A stretch of DNA of 21,390 nucleotides. Source: Dunaliella salina (lineage: Eukaryota; Chlorophyta; Chlorophyceae; Chlamydomonadales; Dunaliellaceae). The DNA is taken from NCBI GenBank assembly GCA_002284615.2, contig MU070353.1, positions 29,006 through 50,395 of the forward strand, given 5' to 3'. Under the pieces are notes generated by a model. The model was given only the letters and a program-made list of their open reading frames with translations. It searched no databases and had not been told where the DNA came from. Positions 10,735-19,311 of the stretch are shown here, piece after piece (the first letter of the stretch is position 1; each line of letters begins with the position of its first letter). The translations under genes and the position numbers were made by a program.

Positions 10735-11122
10735 CCTGTTGGAATGCTACAGCCACAATTGCATATCAAAAGCTGACAGACAAATTGAGATCTCTAAGGC
10801 CTGGTCACATTCATTTACCTTCGAACACGCAGAGACGACTTCCGTTCAGCATCTCATTCTTTCTTTTAAAATATAACTAATTTTAAACGGCATCATGTCT
10901 GGCCTGCTGGCCACCTCACTGCCTTGCGGAAGTTTATTACACCGAGCCAACTCAATACGCTTATGTCAATGTATAGCTGAACCAAAATCCATCTTCAAAA
11001 CTTGACAGGACTAGGGGCCTGCCCTGATTCACTCAGTCCCGGTCGGAAGCAACGCAGCTGCTTGCTTGCACCTGAGCAATTTACAGATTGCTGCTTTTGA
11101 GCGACAGGTTCCTTATAACTTT
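10735..11122 (-). promoter_or_regulatory. 5' flank of DRC3
   Basis: This is the sequence between the DRC3 start codon and the nearest transposon. It must hold the 5' UTR and probably part of the promoter. The bases directly before the ATG (CATTCCAACAG on the minus strand) look like a splice acceptor, so a non-coding first exon is possible. No TATA box or other element stands out. Confidence 0.35.
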
Positions 11123-11596
11123 GGGCGCGTTTACAATGGTGGATTGGGATTAAGGAAATTATTTCCATCTGTGTAGTTTCGATTTATCCTATCGATGTCC
11201 TTGATCCTGTTTGCGTTTACAATACCCATGTTTACATTAAATTTTGAACGAACTCCTGGCCAAGAGGCTCTGTTGTGGCACTTTGTGAAGTTCATTTACA
11301 AGTGCTGAATACTCCTGTTAGCGCCTGGGGGGTCATCCTTGGGGGGGCTCCGGGCACAGCAGGTCGTTGTAGAGGACGCAGGAAGCCATTTGGAGAGGCC
11401 ACTAGACCCGTGCAACAAGTAATCCATCTCCAGTGTTCTTAATCCTGAGGAGGGGGGCAGGATTAAAGAAACCAGTTTTCTTAACCCACTTTTCGCATTA
11501 ATCCGGGTAATAAATCCTCGTTTGTAAACGCAACATGGATTGATCGTTTTGAGTTTCATTAATCTTAATCCTTAATCCGCCATTGTAAACGCGCCC
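11123..11596. mobile_element. MITE with 3-bp target duplication (PIF/Harbinger-like), 474 bp
   Basis: The left end GGGCGCGTTTACAATGG continues for about 23 bp with one mismatch against the inverted right end, and similarity persists (ATTAAGGATTAAG-like) to about 40 bp. TTT flanks both sides (11120-11122 and 11597-11599), a 3-bp duplication as expected for PIF/Harbinger elements. A second inverted pair around GCGTTTACAA lies inside (about 11209 and 11517). No transposase frame is present. It lies 390 bp upstream of the DRC3 start. Confidence 0.75.
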
Positions 11597-11777
11597 TTTG
11601 GCATTAAATTGGGACGTTAAATTTGTGGTGAGCAGATGTTGCATGAGCAGTTTTTGCACAGAAATGTTTGGCACCAAAGTTTGTGGCAGCGAGCACTGAC
11701 TTGCACAAATGCAACTCTATTAGTCAGTGTATTCACTCTTTGTCAATCTAATGTCATGATGAAACAGATGTTAGGAA

Positions 11778-11900
11778 GACTTCGTGGTGGGGGGGTCATA
11801 CTCACTGTGCACCAATGTGGCCCCTTTCCCTTAATTGGTGTAGGGAGGGTTTGCCTGCGTAGGTTTTCTTTTCTTTCTTCTTTCTATGTTAGGAAGACTG
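11778..11900 (+). mobile_element. Retrotransposon 3'-UTR fragment
   Basis: CGTGGTGG, then CCAATGTGG, then CTTAATTGGTGTAGGGAGG followed by CCTGCGTAGG and a T/C-rich run match the 3' UTR blocks at 14240-14350 and, on the minus strand, at 16910-16770. The ORF and the terminal stem-loop are missing. The following ~150 bases are unassigned. Confidence 0.55.
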
Positions 11901-12059
11901 TCCACTGCTCTTGCATCTCCTTGTGTTGTCGCAAAAGTAAGCATGCAGATCCTTTGATGCCTATTCGCGAAGATCTAAAATTCTACACACAAAGTAGCGT
12001 TAGATAATACAGGCCATTTCTACTCTTCTGATGCTCGTTCTCAGGATGTATTTCAATTT

Positions 12060-12712
12060 TTTCCACATCCAAGGCTCGTGACCCCAGTCAGTTCCACCCA
12101 GATCAGAGACACATCCACCTTGTAGAAGTCAAGTACTGTGAGGACACACGGCCCAACAGCCAGCTTGAGGCCTCCAAGCAGCAGCACCGCGACCTTTGTC
12201 GTCATCTTTCAAGAGCCTCAGCTCAAGTCACCCTCCATACTATCCTGTTAGGTGTAGGAGGAGTCATCTACATCCCACACACATTGGAGCCTCTAAAGGA
12301 GCTTGGTCTTGACACGTACAAGGCCACCAAGCTTGCTCGGAAGCTTCATGCTCATTGTCCTGTATGCCTGCAAACTTGCCAGCACCAGACGCGCTATTGA
12401 GAAAACTTTCTTCAACTCTCAACAAGGTCAGCCACGGGATACTGCTATTAACCCTCCTGATCCCCACTGACTTCTTTCTTCTGTTTTCTCTCGGTGAAGA
12501 GGATACACGGTGCCTCGGCCCTAGGTATCCCCTTTTCTTTCATTGATGTGGGGAGTGTTTTCACTGCCTGCGTAGTTTTTCTTCTCAAATTTTCCATGTT
12601 ACCAAGGTACTGAGGTTTTATCTCCGACCTTGTGATTTTTCCAACATACCGAGCAGCCAAACTACCTGGCTGAAGGTCATGTTCCCTAATGTAAATGTAA
12701 TGTCACAAAAAC
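12060..12712 (+). mobile_element. Retrotransposon copy A: C-terminal ORF end, 3' UTR and 3' stem-loop
   Basis: The frame from about 12079 reads a block containing HIHLVEVKYCEDTRP, then VTLHTILLGVGGVIY and KELGLDTYKATKLARKLHAH, after which a one-base indel near 12357 shifts the frame. It resumes as YACKLASTRRAIEKT and ends NPPDPH with a TGA at 12468-12470. The 3' UTR continues to the stem-loop 12654-12672 (CAGCCA, AACTACC, TGGCTG) and the tail CCCTAATGTAAATGTAATG. It is 5'-truncated and frameshifted, hence inactive, but is the best-preserved 3' terminus here. Family identity is from remembered green algal retroelement proteins; the ExK block suggests a nuclease-like domain. Confidence 0.75.
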
Positions 12713-12769
12713 CAAGCATTGAATGTTCAGGTGAGTTTGACCTCTCGCGACAATGCTTTTTTGATCATC

Positions 12770-13230
12770 CATTACAATGCCAGACCTACTTCTAGCAGTA
12801 TTTCTCCTATCCATTCACAATACGCTTTGCACAGGTCCACAAGGAGGACAACCAGAACTAGCCACGTGAGGCAACCCCATGAACTTCACGCAAACGAACG
12901 CCATGTGCACTTGATAGAAATAGCAAGTAATATGAAGACATTAGGCCAGAGCATCAGTTGAGCTTGGCAGCAGCATGCAGACCTTTGCAGGCTTATCAGC
13001 GCTAAAGCTGTTACAATTCACCCTTCTCTCCTGGGTGTTGGTGGAACTAATTATACTGAGCATGCCCTGAAACAATTCAAACAGCTAGGACTGGATCACC
13101 AACGTGCCACTAAGCTTGCTCAACAACTTCATGCTCATTCAGTTCAATATGCCCACAAGCTTAATTCCAAGCACTGTGCTGTTGAAACCAAGAGCACTGT
13201 AGGTACCCACAGCCAGGTTCTAGTAACCCT
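12770..13230 (+). mobile_element. Retrotransposon copy B: frameshifted C-terminal ORF fragment
   Basis: Reading shows SPIHSQYALHRSTRRTTRTS, HVRQPHELHANERHVHLIEI and, in another frame, HADLCRLISAKAVTIH, SLLGVGGTNYTEHALKQF and LGLDHQRATKLAQQLHAHSV. It is closer to copy C (17362-17060) than to copy A. An extra base right after LIEI breaks the ExK motif. It ends at ASSNPP-like codons around 13225 followed by an A-rich stretch, without the 3' UTR. Confidence 0.7.
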
Positions 13231-13303
13231 CCAGAAAAAAAGAAAAGTAAAAGGAAAGTCAACGCAGGCCAGGGGCCGCGTGGGTTAAGGGAAGGCCCAA
13301 TGA

Positions 13304-13334
13304 CTAACAAGCTAGCAAGCTAGCAAGCTAGCAG
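13304..13334. repeat. 8-bp tandem repeat (CTAGCAAG)
   Basis: Nearly four copies of CTARCAAG lie at the junction between copy B and the oppositely oriented pol fragment. It is a candidate junction by-product. Confidence 0.8.
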
Positions 13335-14170
13335 TGGCCACACCAGAAGGCCCTCAGAACGGTGGAGAGTTCATCATTTTGGTGTTTAATGACGTTGCCA
13401 TCTGTGTATGTGATTTCTTTCCAGTCCTTAATTTTAGGTGTGAACAGGCTCTTGTAGTTGGCAGGAAAGCAGGCTGTCCTTGCTTGACGGCATTTGTGTG
13501 AGCAAGTATGGATGTCAGGGGGAAGTGATTGGAATTTCTTTTTCCAAGTGTTTGATGCTAGGTGCTGATGGGTGCGCAATGGCGTGGCAGAATTTGGAAG
13601 ATGCAAGGGGCCAGCAAGCCCGAACTTCTTGTTTGAGGAGTTGAGACTAATCTTCGTTAGCGCTATACAGGGCTTCTCTGGCATTTGGATTCCAGATAAC
13701 AATTAGTTGCATGGGATAAGAAGGTAGGGTATGTTTAGTGAGGGTACCAGAACAGAGTTGGGGTGCTTGGAATTGGATGTTTCTGGCAGGAAATTTGGCA
13801 AGCACTTTTGCAAGATCTGGTTTTGAGCCAGCTCATACATGCATTGCAGCTGAAGCCTCTCCAATGGGGCAGGAGCATGAAGGTAGCGACTGGTTCTGTG
13901 GTTTGGAGGGAGGAGTGCTCTGCATGGCGCAAGAGCCTAAACATGAGTTCGTCATCATGAGGGGGATGGCAAAAGGAGAAGCCATTGAAGCATACAGAGA
14001 GGGCGTCTGTGTGTGCCCCAAAGACCTGGTCACGGCAGCTTGCGCTGAAGTAAGTGTTGAAGGTACTGTCAAATTCGAGAGGGTTGGAAGACTCTCTGTT
14101 GAGACCAAGCACCATTTTTGTGGGGCTGAACAAATGTGAGGTGTGATCAGCATGTTAGAGCTGTGGGTTT
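13335..14170 (-). mobile_element. Retrotransposon pol fragment (RT-RNase H linker), copy P
   Basis: On the minus strand the frame from 14133 reads NTYFSASCRDQVFGAHTDAL, GFSFCHPPHDDELMF and VATFMLLPHWRGFSCNACMS. A shifted frame continues with MQLIVIWNPNAREAL and, after another shift, KDWKEITYTDGNVI. I read the last as the start of an RNase H domain (YTDG). The fragment stops near 13335 at the CTAGCAAG repeat. Several frameshifts and stops show that it is dead. The order of blocks agrees with the related copy split between 18420-17846 and 16760-15700. Confidence 0.7.
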
Positions 14171-14189
14171 TATTCTTTTTCATAGAGAC

Positions 14190-14760
14190 GTTTTGATTGA
14201 GCCTTTTGACGCAAGACCCTCCAGGTCCCCACAAGCCTGTCCTGTCTCGTACCTTGTGGTGGAGAGGACTCATGGCTCTTTATGAGCCAATGTTCCATTT
14301 CTTCTTTCTTCCTTAATGTAGGGAGAGCTTCTCCGCCTACGAAGTTTTCCTTTTCTCTTCTTCCTTTTTTTCTTTTTTCCTTTTCTTTTCTTTTCTTTTC
14401 TTTCTTTTCCTTTCCTTTTCTTTTCTTTTCTTTTCTTTTCTTTTCTTTTCTTTTCTTTTCTTTTCTTTTCTTTTCTTTTCTTTCCTTTCCTTTCCTTTCC
14501 TTTCCTTTCCTTTCCTTTTCTTTTCTTTTCTTTCCTTTTCTTACCTGGATCTTCTGCCCACAGATTTCCTTTCAGTAAGTCGGGCTCTTTTTATTTTTCT
14601 CACGCTCGAATTGAGGGTGTCCATCGTTTCCTTCAAAGCAAAGGCAATGATGCCCATCCAGCTACCCTTTGTTTTAGTTCCGGACTCATGAATTCTTTCA
14701 TTTCCGAGCAGCCAAAGTGTCTGGCTGAATGTCATATTCCCTAATGTAATGTAATGTAGA
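14190..14760 (+). mobile_element. Retrotransposon copy D: ORF end, 3' UTR and 3' stem-loop
   Basis: CAAGACCCTCCAGGTCCCCAC (14212-14232) encodes a variant of the terminal NPPDPH. It is followed by the same 3' UTR as copy C (ACCTTGTGGTGGAGAGG; CTTAATGTAGGGAGAGC; CCGCCTACGAAG). A long polypyrimidine run follows, then the stem-loop 14709-14727 (CAGCCA, AAGTGTC, TGGCTG) and the tail CCCTAATGTAATGTAATGTA. Only the last few codons of the ORF remain. Confidence 0.7.
14345..14541 (+). repeat. (TTTTC)n polypyrimidine tract, about 200 bp
   Basis: Almost pure C/T sequence, mostly TTTTC units with an inner block of TTTCC units, lies inside the 3' UTR of copy D. The other copies carry a short T/C-rich run at the same place, so this looks like a local expansion of a family feature. 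Confidence 0.95.
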
Positions 14761-15010
14761 TGCAAAGGCTGTTCGGCACAATCACAAGGGCACAAATACA
14801 ATCAAACAGGATAATCAGTAGAATCTTTGCTGTCAGCAGTGCTCGTCATCTATCAAATGATCAGTTGCCAATCCTCACAAATGTACCTCTCTGGTGCTGA
14901 TTGCCTGAAGAAGAAAGCATTTTGATCTCTTTTGGAACCGCCAGTGGCTTAATTACTTTTCGCAACCTCACTGTTATTTTGGTTTTCTCATTGCAACAAT
15001 TTATGTGACT
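14761..15010. other. Unassigned spacer between retrotransposon fragments
   Basis: No frame, stem-loop or tandem repeat that I can recognise is present. It may be further decayed 3' sequence of the minus-strand element that follows. Confidence 0.4.
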
Positions 15011-15550
15011 GACCTGCGCAGTTAAAGTAGAAGTTAAAGTCTACACTGGACACAACCAGTGTGCGTTAGGAAAGACTCAACAGTCAACGCTGAACTAACA
15101 GGGAGCCCCACCAACGAGGGCTAGCTATGAGTAGCCAAGCTGACGTGGGTCCGGCAGGTTATTGGCCGTCAACAGATGAGCGTCCCGCAGTCCTGCATGC
15201 AGCCCACCCCGAAGCCTCCTCCCCAAACTCCCATTGCTCATGTTGATAAATTAGATGGCATTTTGGTATTTTTAATTTTGTTACAGCGTGGTAGTGGAGA
15301 TCTTTTGCAGTTTGATGAGATTTGTCTTTGATTAGGCCAAGTGTGCAGAGGGGATCAACATTGCAGGGATTGGAGATGTTTCCAGCAACTCCAATTACTA
15401 TGGTGCGCAATGTGACTCTGTCGCTGCGATGTGTGCTCTGAAGATTTTTTGTGCTTAGGCTGTCAATGGTGTATATGTGCTGATTTTGGGCAGTATGGAG
15501 TGTTTGTTCGGGTTTGGTTTTAGAGCAAAATTTTAGCTCAATGTCAGGAG
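15010..15550 (-). mobile_element. Retrotransposon copy F: divergent C-terminal domain and 3' UTR
   Basis: From about 15550 the minus strand reads PPDIELKFCSKTKPEQTLH, then DRVTLRTIVIGVAGNISNP and LCTLGLIKDKSHQTAKDLHY without a break, to a stop at 15159-15161. This is the same domain as in copies A-C (E-x-K, then a TxLxxIxIGVxG core, then LGL..K). It belongs to a second subfamily with I-G-V-A-G rather than L-G-V-G-G. The sequence after the stop (GGACCCACGTCAGCTTGGC) matches copy G at 18590-18720, supporting a common 3' UTR. About 130 codons are open, unusually good preservation for this neighbourhood. Confidence 0.65.
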
Positions 15551-15699
15551 GGGGGAAAAAGTGGTGGACACCATGCCAAAATTCTGTAAAAGTGGCTCAG
15601 ACAAATTCTGGAGGGGGGGTCCCAAAGAGTCGGAACCTCCCCCAACCACCCACCACCCCAGACCCTCTCCGATCAGAGACCCATGTACATACCAATTGA

Positions 15700-16760
15700 T
15701 AGCTCTCGATCTCAGGATTCCGAATTTATAGTTTTAAAAAGGATAACCCCTTGAGTGTCAAAAATCGTGCTTCCTGCCCCTCCTATAAATGAGTTGAATT
15801 TTCCCATCTTTAGGATTTATATTCTGCAGGTGATATGTGGAGTCTCTGTCTTCAAGGGGGAAATCTATAACGCCATCAGGGTGACTGAGCAGTGCATTTG
15901 GTGTTGTCTGGATGGAAACAGCCAACGTGGAACGTTTCAGTGGACACTATTTGGAATTTCCATCTCCAGGGAGTGTAGCCTCTCTGTCTTGCATGCATCT
16001 AAGAGCTTGATGGTGGCGATTTATGCTCATTCTGTTGACCTGAGGGTAAGTGCAACTGAATAGGGTGTTTGTTCAATATTCAAGGACATTGATCTGTTCT
16101 TTGAGAGCCACATATTTCATTTGCCAAGAAGCATGATTAATTTTGAAATTGGCAGGGGGGTGAGTATTGGATATCCTGAGCAGGTTTTGTCAATTTTGGT
16201 AGCTACGAGTACTGAGGTTTGCTGTTCCCAACATGTGCTTTTCATGCGTTGCTTGTTAAAGTTTGTCTTGGGTGTGTAAAGGGGCAAGTGTTCTGTGTAT
16301 GAGAGCTGTTTTCTGTGACAGGTGCAGCAAGCCAATACAGGTGGAAGAAAGGATTTTCTGCCTGCTTGAGTGTGGTGTCAGCTTCATCAGGTAGCATAGT
16401 GCTTGAAGTGCAAGAGCATCTGCGCCTGCATTACCAAGGATACCACTGTTTGCAGGTATGGTTGCATGTTAGCTTGAATGTTTTTTTGTTGGCTGCAGAT
16501 TTTGAAAAGGTTTTGTGTGTCGTGATCATCTTGCATGATGCAAAAGTGGAGAACTTTCCTTCCATATGCTAGGTGCTTTAAAACAGAGGGGAGTATTTTG
16601 TTTCTCTGCCACCTGTTGACTGCTTGTGATACCATTTCCCTTCGAAAATTGCACTTTGTAAATCCTGGAGCCATTTTGGGTTGTTAAGGAAAAAAACTTT
16701 GCTTTAAAACTTTGCTTTCCCTCATTGTTCCAAGTGGCAATTAGCTGCATGTGTCTCATA
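15700..16760 (-). mobile_element. Retrotransposon copy E, 3' portion (RNase H region onward)
   Basis: Starting at 16759, the minus strand reads MQLIATWNNEGKQSF, aligned with MQLIVIWNPNAREAL of copy P. It continues with degraded blocks (ATHEKHMLGTANLSTRSY; ALKEQINVLEY; VNRMSINRHHQALR) broken by stops and shifts. It runs toward copy F in the same direction and is probably the same insertion. Its 5' part appears to be 18420-17846. Confidence 0.55.
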
Positions 16761-16765
16761 CTTTT

Positions 16766-17845
16766 TTTCAGGAGGAGCGAGAGGAAGGAGAAGAAAAGAA
16801 AAAAGAAAACTGCGAAGGCGGAGGAACTCTCCCTACATCAATTAAGGAAGAGGAGACACATTGGCTCAGAAACAGCCGTGAATCCCCTCCACCACAAGGT
16901 ATGAAAAAGAGAAAGCTAATGGGGATCTGGAGGGTTACCAGAAGCACCTGGCTCTAGAACATGGCTGTGGGAAGTATTCTCGTTTTCAATAGCGCGGCGA
17001 GTGCCACAGCCTCCAGTGGAGACTAATTTGTGGGCATATTGAACAGAATGGGCACTAAGTTATTGAGCAAGCTTCGTGGCACGCTGGTGATCCAATCCTA
17101 GTTGTTTGAATTGCTTCAGGTTATGCTCAGTGTAAATAGTTCCACCTACACCCAGGAGAATAGGGTGAATTGTAACAGCTTTAGCGTTAATAAGTTTACA
17201 AAGGTCTGCGTGCTGCTGCTTTGCCGCGTTCAACTGATGCTCTGGCCTTGTGTCTTCACAGAACTTGACTTCTATTAGGTGCACATGGCGTTCATTTGCA
17301 TGAAGTTCATGGGGTTGCCTCATGCGGCTAGTTCTGATGGTCCTCCGTGAGGAGCTGCGCAAAGCGTGATGGGAACGGGTAGGAGAAACATCGTTAGAAG
17401 TATGTTTGGCATTAAAAGGTGATTAATTAAAAGGTGATTAATTAAAAGGTGATTTCAACAGCATCTGGTCGACTGGAATTGGGTCTTTTCCTCTCTGGAA
17501 GGTTACGAGGGAAGAAGTAAGCAGGTAAAGTTCGGTTTGAGGCATGTGTAGGGAGTTGGAGGTTGTGTTGAGCAAGCTTAAAATCGCTCCCTATGTCTGT
17601 GTAGACCAGGCCTGCCCCTACAGGGCATTTGCTGAGGGCTTATGTAATCATTCTGCCTGCAATGCTATGGCGTTCAGTTCTCATGTGGGAGATGATATGG
17701 TTCTGGCAGCCTGAGAGCATTATGATGTGAGGTGCGCTGCTCAATTGATGGCAGCCTGGAAAGGGGCACAATGGGTCAGTAGATATTTTCGGAGGAGGTA
17801 GGTCTAGAGTTGTTGGAACGTGAAACTTTCTAAGGAAAACTTGGC
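16766..17845 (-). mobile_element. Retrotransposon copy C, 5'-truncated, inserted in copy E
   Basis: The minus strand gives, in order, DPLCPFPGCHQLSS, MLSGCQNHIISHMRTERHS and LVYTDIGSDFKLAQHNLQL. An open frame of 100 codons (17362-17060) follows with HVHLIEVKFCEDTRP, AVTIHPILLGVGGTIYTEH and LGLDHQRATKLAQ. After a stop it continues AHSVQYAHKLVS and ends ASGNPPDPH, with TAG at 16916-16918. The 3' UTR (ACCTTGTGGTGGAGGGG; CTTAATTGATGTAGGGAGAG) runs to about 16770, where it stops before any stem-loop. It is the best-preserved C-terminal region of its subfamily here, with few disruptions. Confidence 0.7.
17411..17454. repeat. 15-bp tandem repeat, about 2.9 copies
   Basis: ATTAAAAGGTGATTA is repeated head to tail. 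It lies inside copy C between the LAQHNLQL and PTRSHHALR blocks, where family members vary in length. Confidence 0.95.
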
Positions 17846-18420
17846 AGGAACAGTGGCATGTTCAGGGTAACAAATGAACCAGCGCATGTATTTTTCTTAG
17901 TCCACCCTAACTGGCTGGGGAGGAGCATGAAGGCAGCAGTTGGGGTAGTTGTGCAAGCGATTGCATGCAGGGCATGCATAACAAGGAAGTAGATGAATCC
18001 GCCATCATAGGCAGGGTGGCAAAAGGAGAATCCTTTGAATTCGGTTCCAAACATATAAGTGTCGGCCCCAAAAATTCTGTCTCGAGCAAAAAGGCTCCAG
18101 GACGCTTTGAAGTGAGTATCCTAGGCGGGGGGCCTAGCAAGTTTTTCTTGGGTAACCAGTGCATGACGCGAGAGGGCCCCAAGAATGTGAACAGGTGTGC
18201 GCAAGGAGTTGGATTCCTTTATTTTTTGATTGCCTTTTCCAGGATTTGAAGTGTACCTGTGTAAAAGGCCCATAATTCTAGTTGCTTCAATGTGAACAGG
18301 GGGCTGAATAGAGGCGTGGAGATCAGCTTGTCTGACCGCATTGTATGCTTGAAGCAAGATTTGTAGGCGACTGCACAGTTAAACAAGAGGGAGAGATACT
18401 GTCACGTCATTAAACTAATT
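17846..18420 (-). mobile_element. Retrotransposon copy E, 5' portion (RT end)
   Basis: The minus strand reads LLQAYNAVRQADLHASIQPP and an open stretch with RIMGLLHRYTSNPGKGNQKI (18357-18121). A shifted frame then gives GADTYMFGTEFKGFSFCHPA and TTTPTAAFMLLPS, which align block by block with copy P (FGAHTDAL; FSFCHP; ATFMLLP). It stops near 17846. The next expected block (MQLI...WN) is found 1.1 kb further on at 16759, so copy C appears to interrupt it. Confidence 0.6.
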
Positions 18421-18519
18421 GCCAGTGGAACAGTCTGTGAGAAAGTGTGTACCTTTCCTGTAATCTTGTATTCTGGTCTTTTCAATCAACACTAAAGAAA
18501 GTAGTTCCTCATTGGTCCT

Positions 18520-18830
18520 CCTCCGTCAGCGACAGCCTTGTATCCTGGTAGCTCCAATTCATGGCAGATACGCAGCTGGTCAGACGGCCAACGCACCACG
18601 GGACCCACACTAGCTTGGCCGCTCATAGCTTGCCCTAATTGGTGGGACTCACAATTACATTATGACTGCCGGGTCTTTTCCTAATACGCACTTGTCCAAC
18701 TAAGACTTACCCTATTGCTTCAGCTAACCTGCCATTGTTTGCAGGTACAGCTTTGTGACCCTATCCTGTCCAAACTACTTGGTTAAAGGTTAAGATCCTA
18801 CCGTGATGTATTATAGCGTAATGAAGTGGC
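18520..18830 (+). mobile_element. Retrotransposon copy G: second-subfamily 3' UTR and stem-loop
   Basis: GACGGCCAACGCACC followed by GGGACCCACACTAGCTTGGC and TTTTCCTAATACGCACTTG matches the region after the stop of copy F on the opposite strand. It ends with CCAAACTACTTGG (18770-18782), a weaker version of the family stem-loop with the same AACTAC loop, then GATGTATTATAGCGTAATG. Little or no ORF is left. Confidence 0.6.
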
Positions 18831-19311
18831 AAAATTGCTCAGGAGTCGCAACAGCAACTCCTTCCTATGCCATCCTGACCGCTCAGCTGCCCTCATAGGC
18901 GGATATAGCGATGTAACCTTACCTTACCTATGCCATCCTGACCAAATTTGGTTTGTAATTGCGCCATTTCCTGCCTTTCTCAGACCACCATTTTTCTCCA
19001 GCTATTATCCAACTCTGCGGAAGGGAAAAGATAATATGCTGTGCAGAGAAAGCAGAGGTGAGAGCTCCTCCACATACATTCCCGCCACAAAGTGTGTGCT
19101 GCAATTCCCTTCCATTTTCTTTTTTTGCGTATGAACCCCTTAATTAAGCAAAAATAAGCCAGTGATTTATAAATGTAACTCTCCTGCCAAGATTTGGGGC
19201 AGATAATGCAGAGAAGTTGTCAGGTTGATCAGGAATGCATGCAAGCCGTGAAAGCTATGGGGCATAGAACACATATGAAGCACTACAAATACAAGAGGAT
19301 TGTCGACATGA
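18831..19311. other. Region downstream of COX6A
   Basis: CCTATGCCATCCTGACC occurs twice (about 18864 and 18928). Between them is GGCGGATATAGCGATGTAACC, which resembles tails of green algal retroelements and may be one more 3' end. The remainder up to the COX6A stop must contain its 3' UTR; I see no clear TGTAA or AATAAA signal in the sense direction. Confidence 0.4.

Noticed and set aside
14282..14578. 98-codon serine/phenylalanine-rich frame
   Set aside because: It is a translation of the TTTTC repeat in a retrotransposon 3' UTR.
18940..18955. Palindrome ACCAAATTTGGT as another terminal hairpin
   Set aside because: It has no loop and no tail like the family hairpin; a 12-base palindrome is too short to support a claim.
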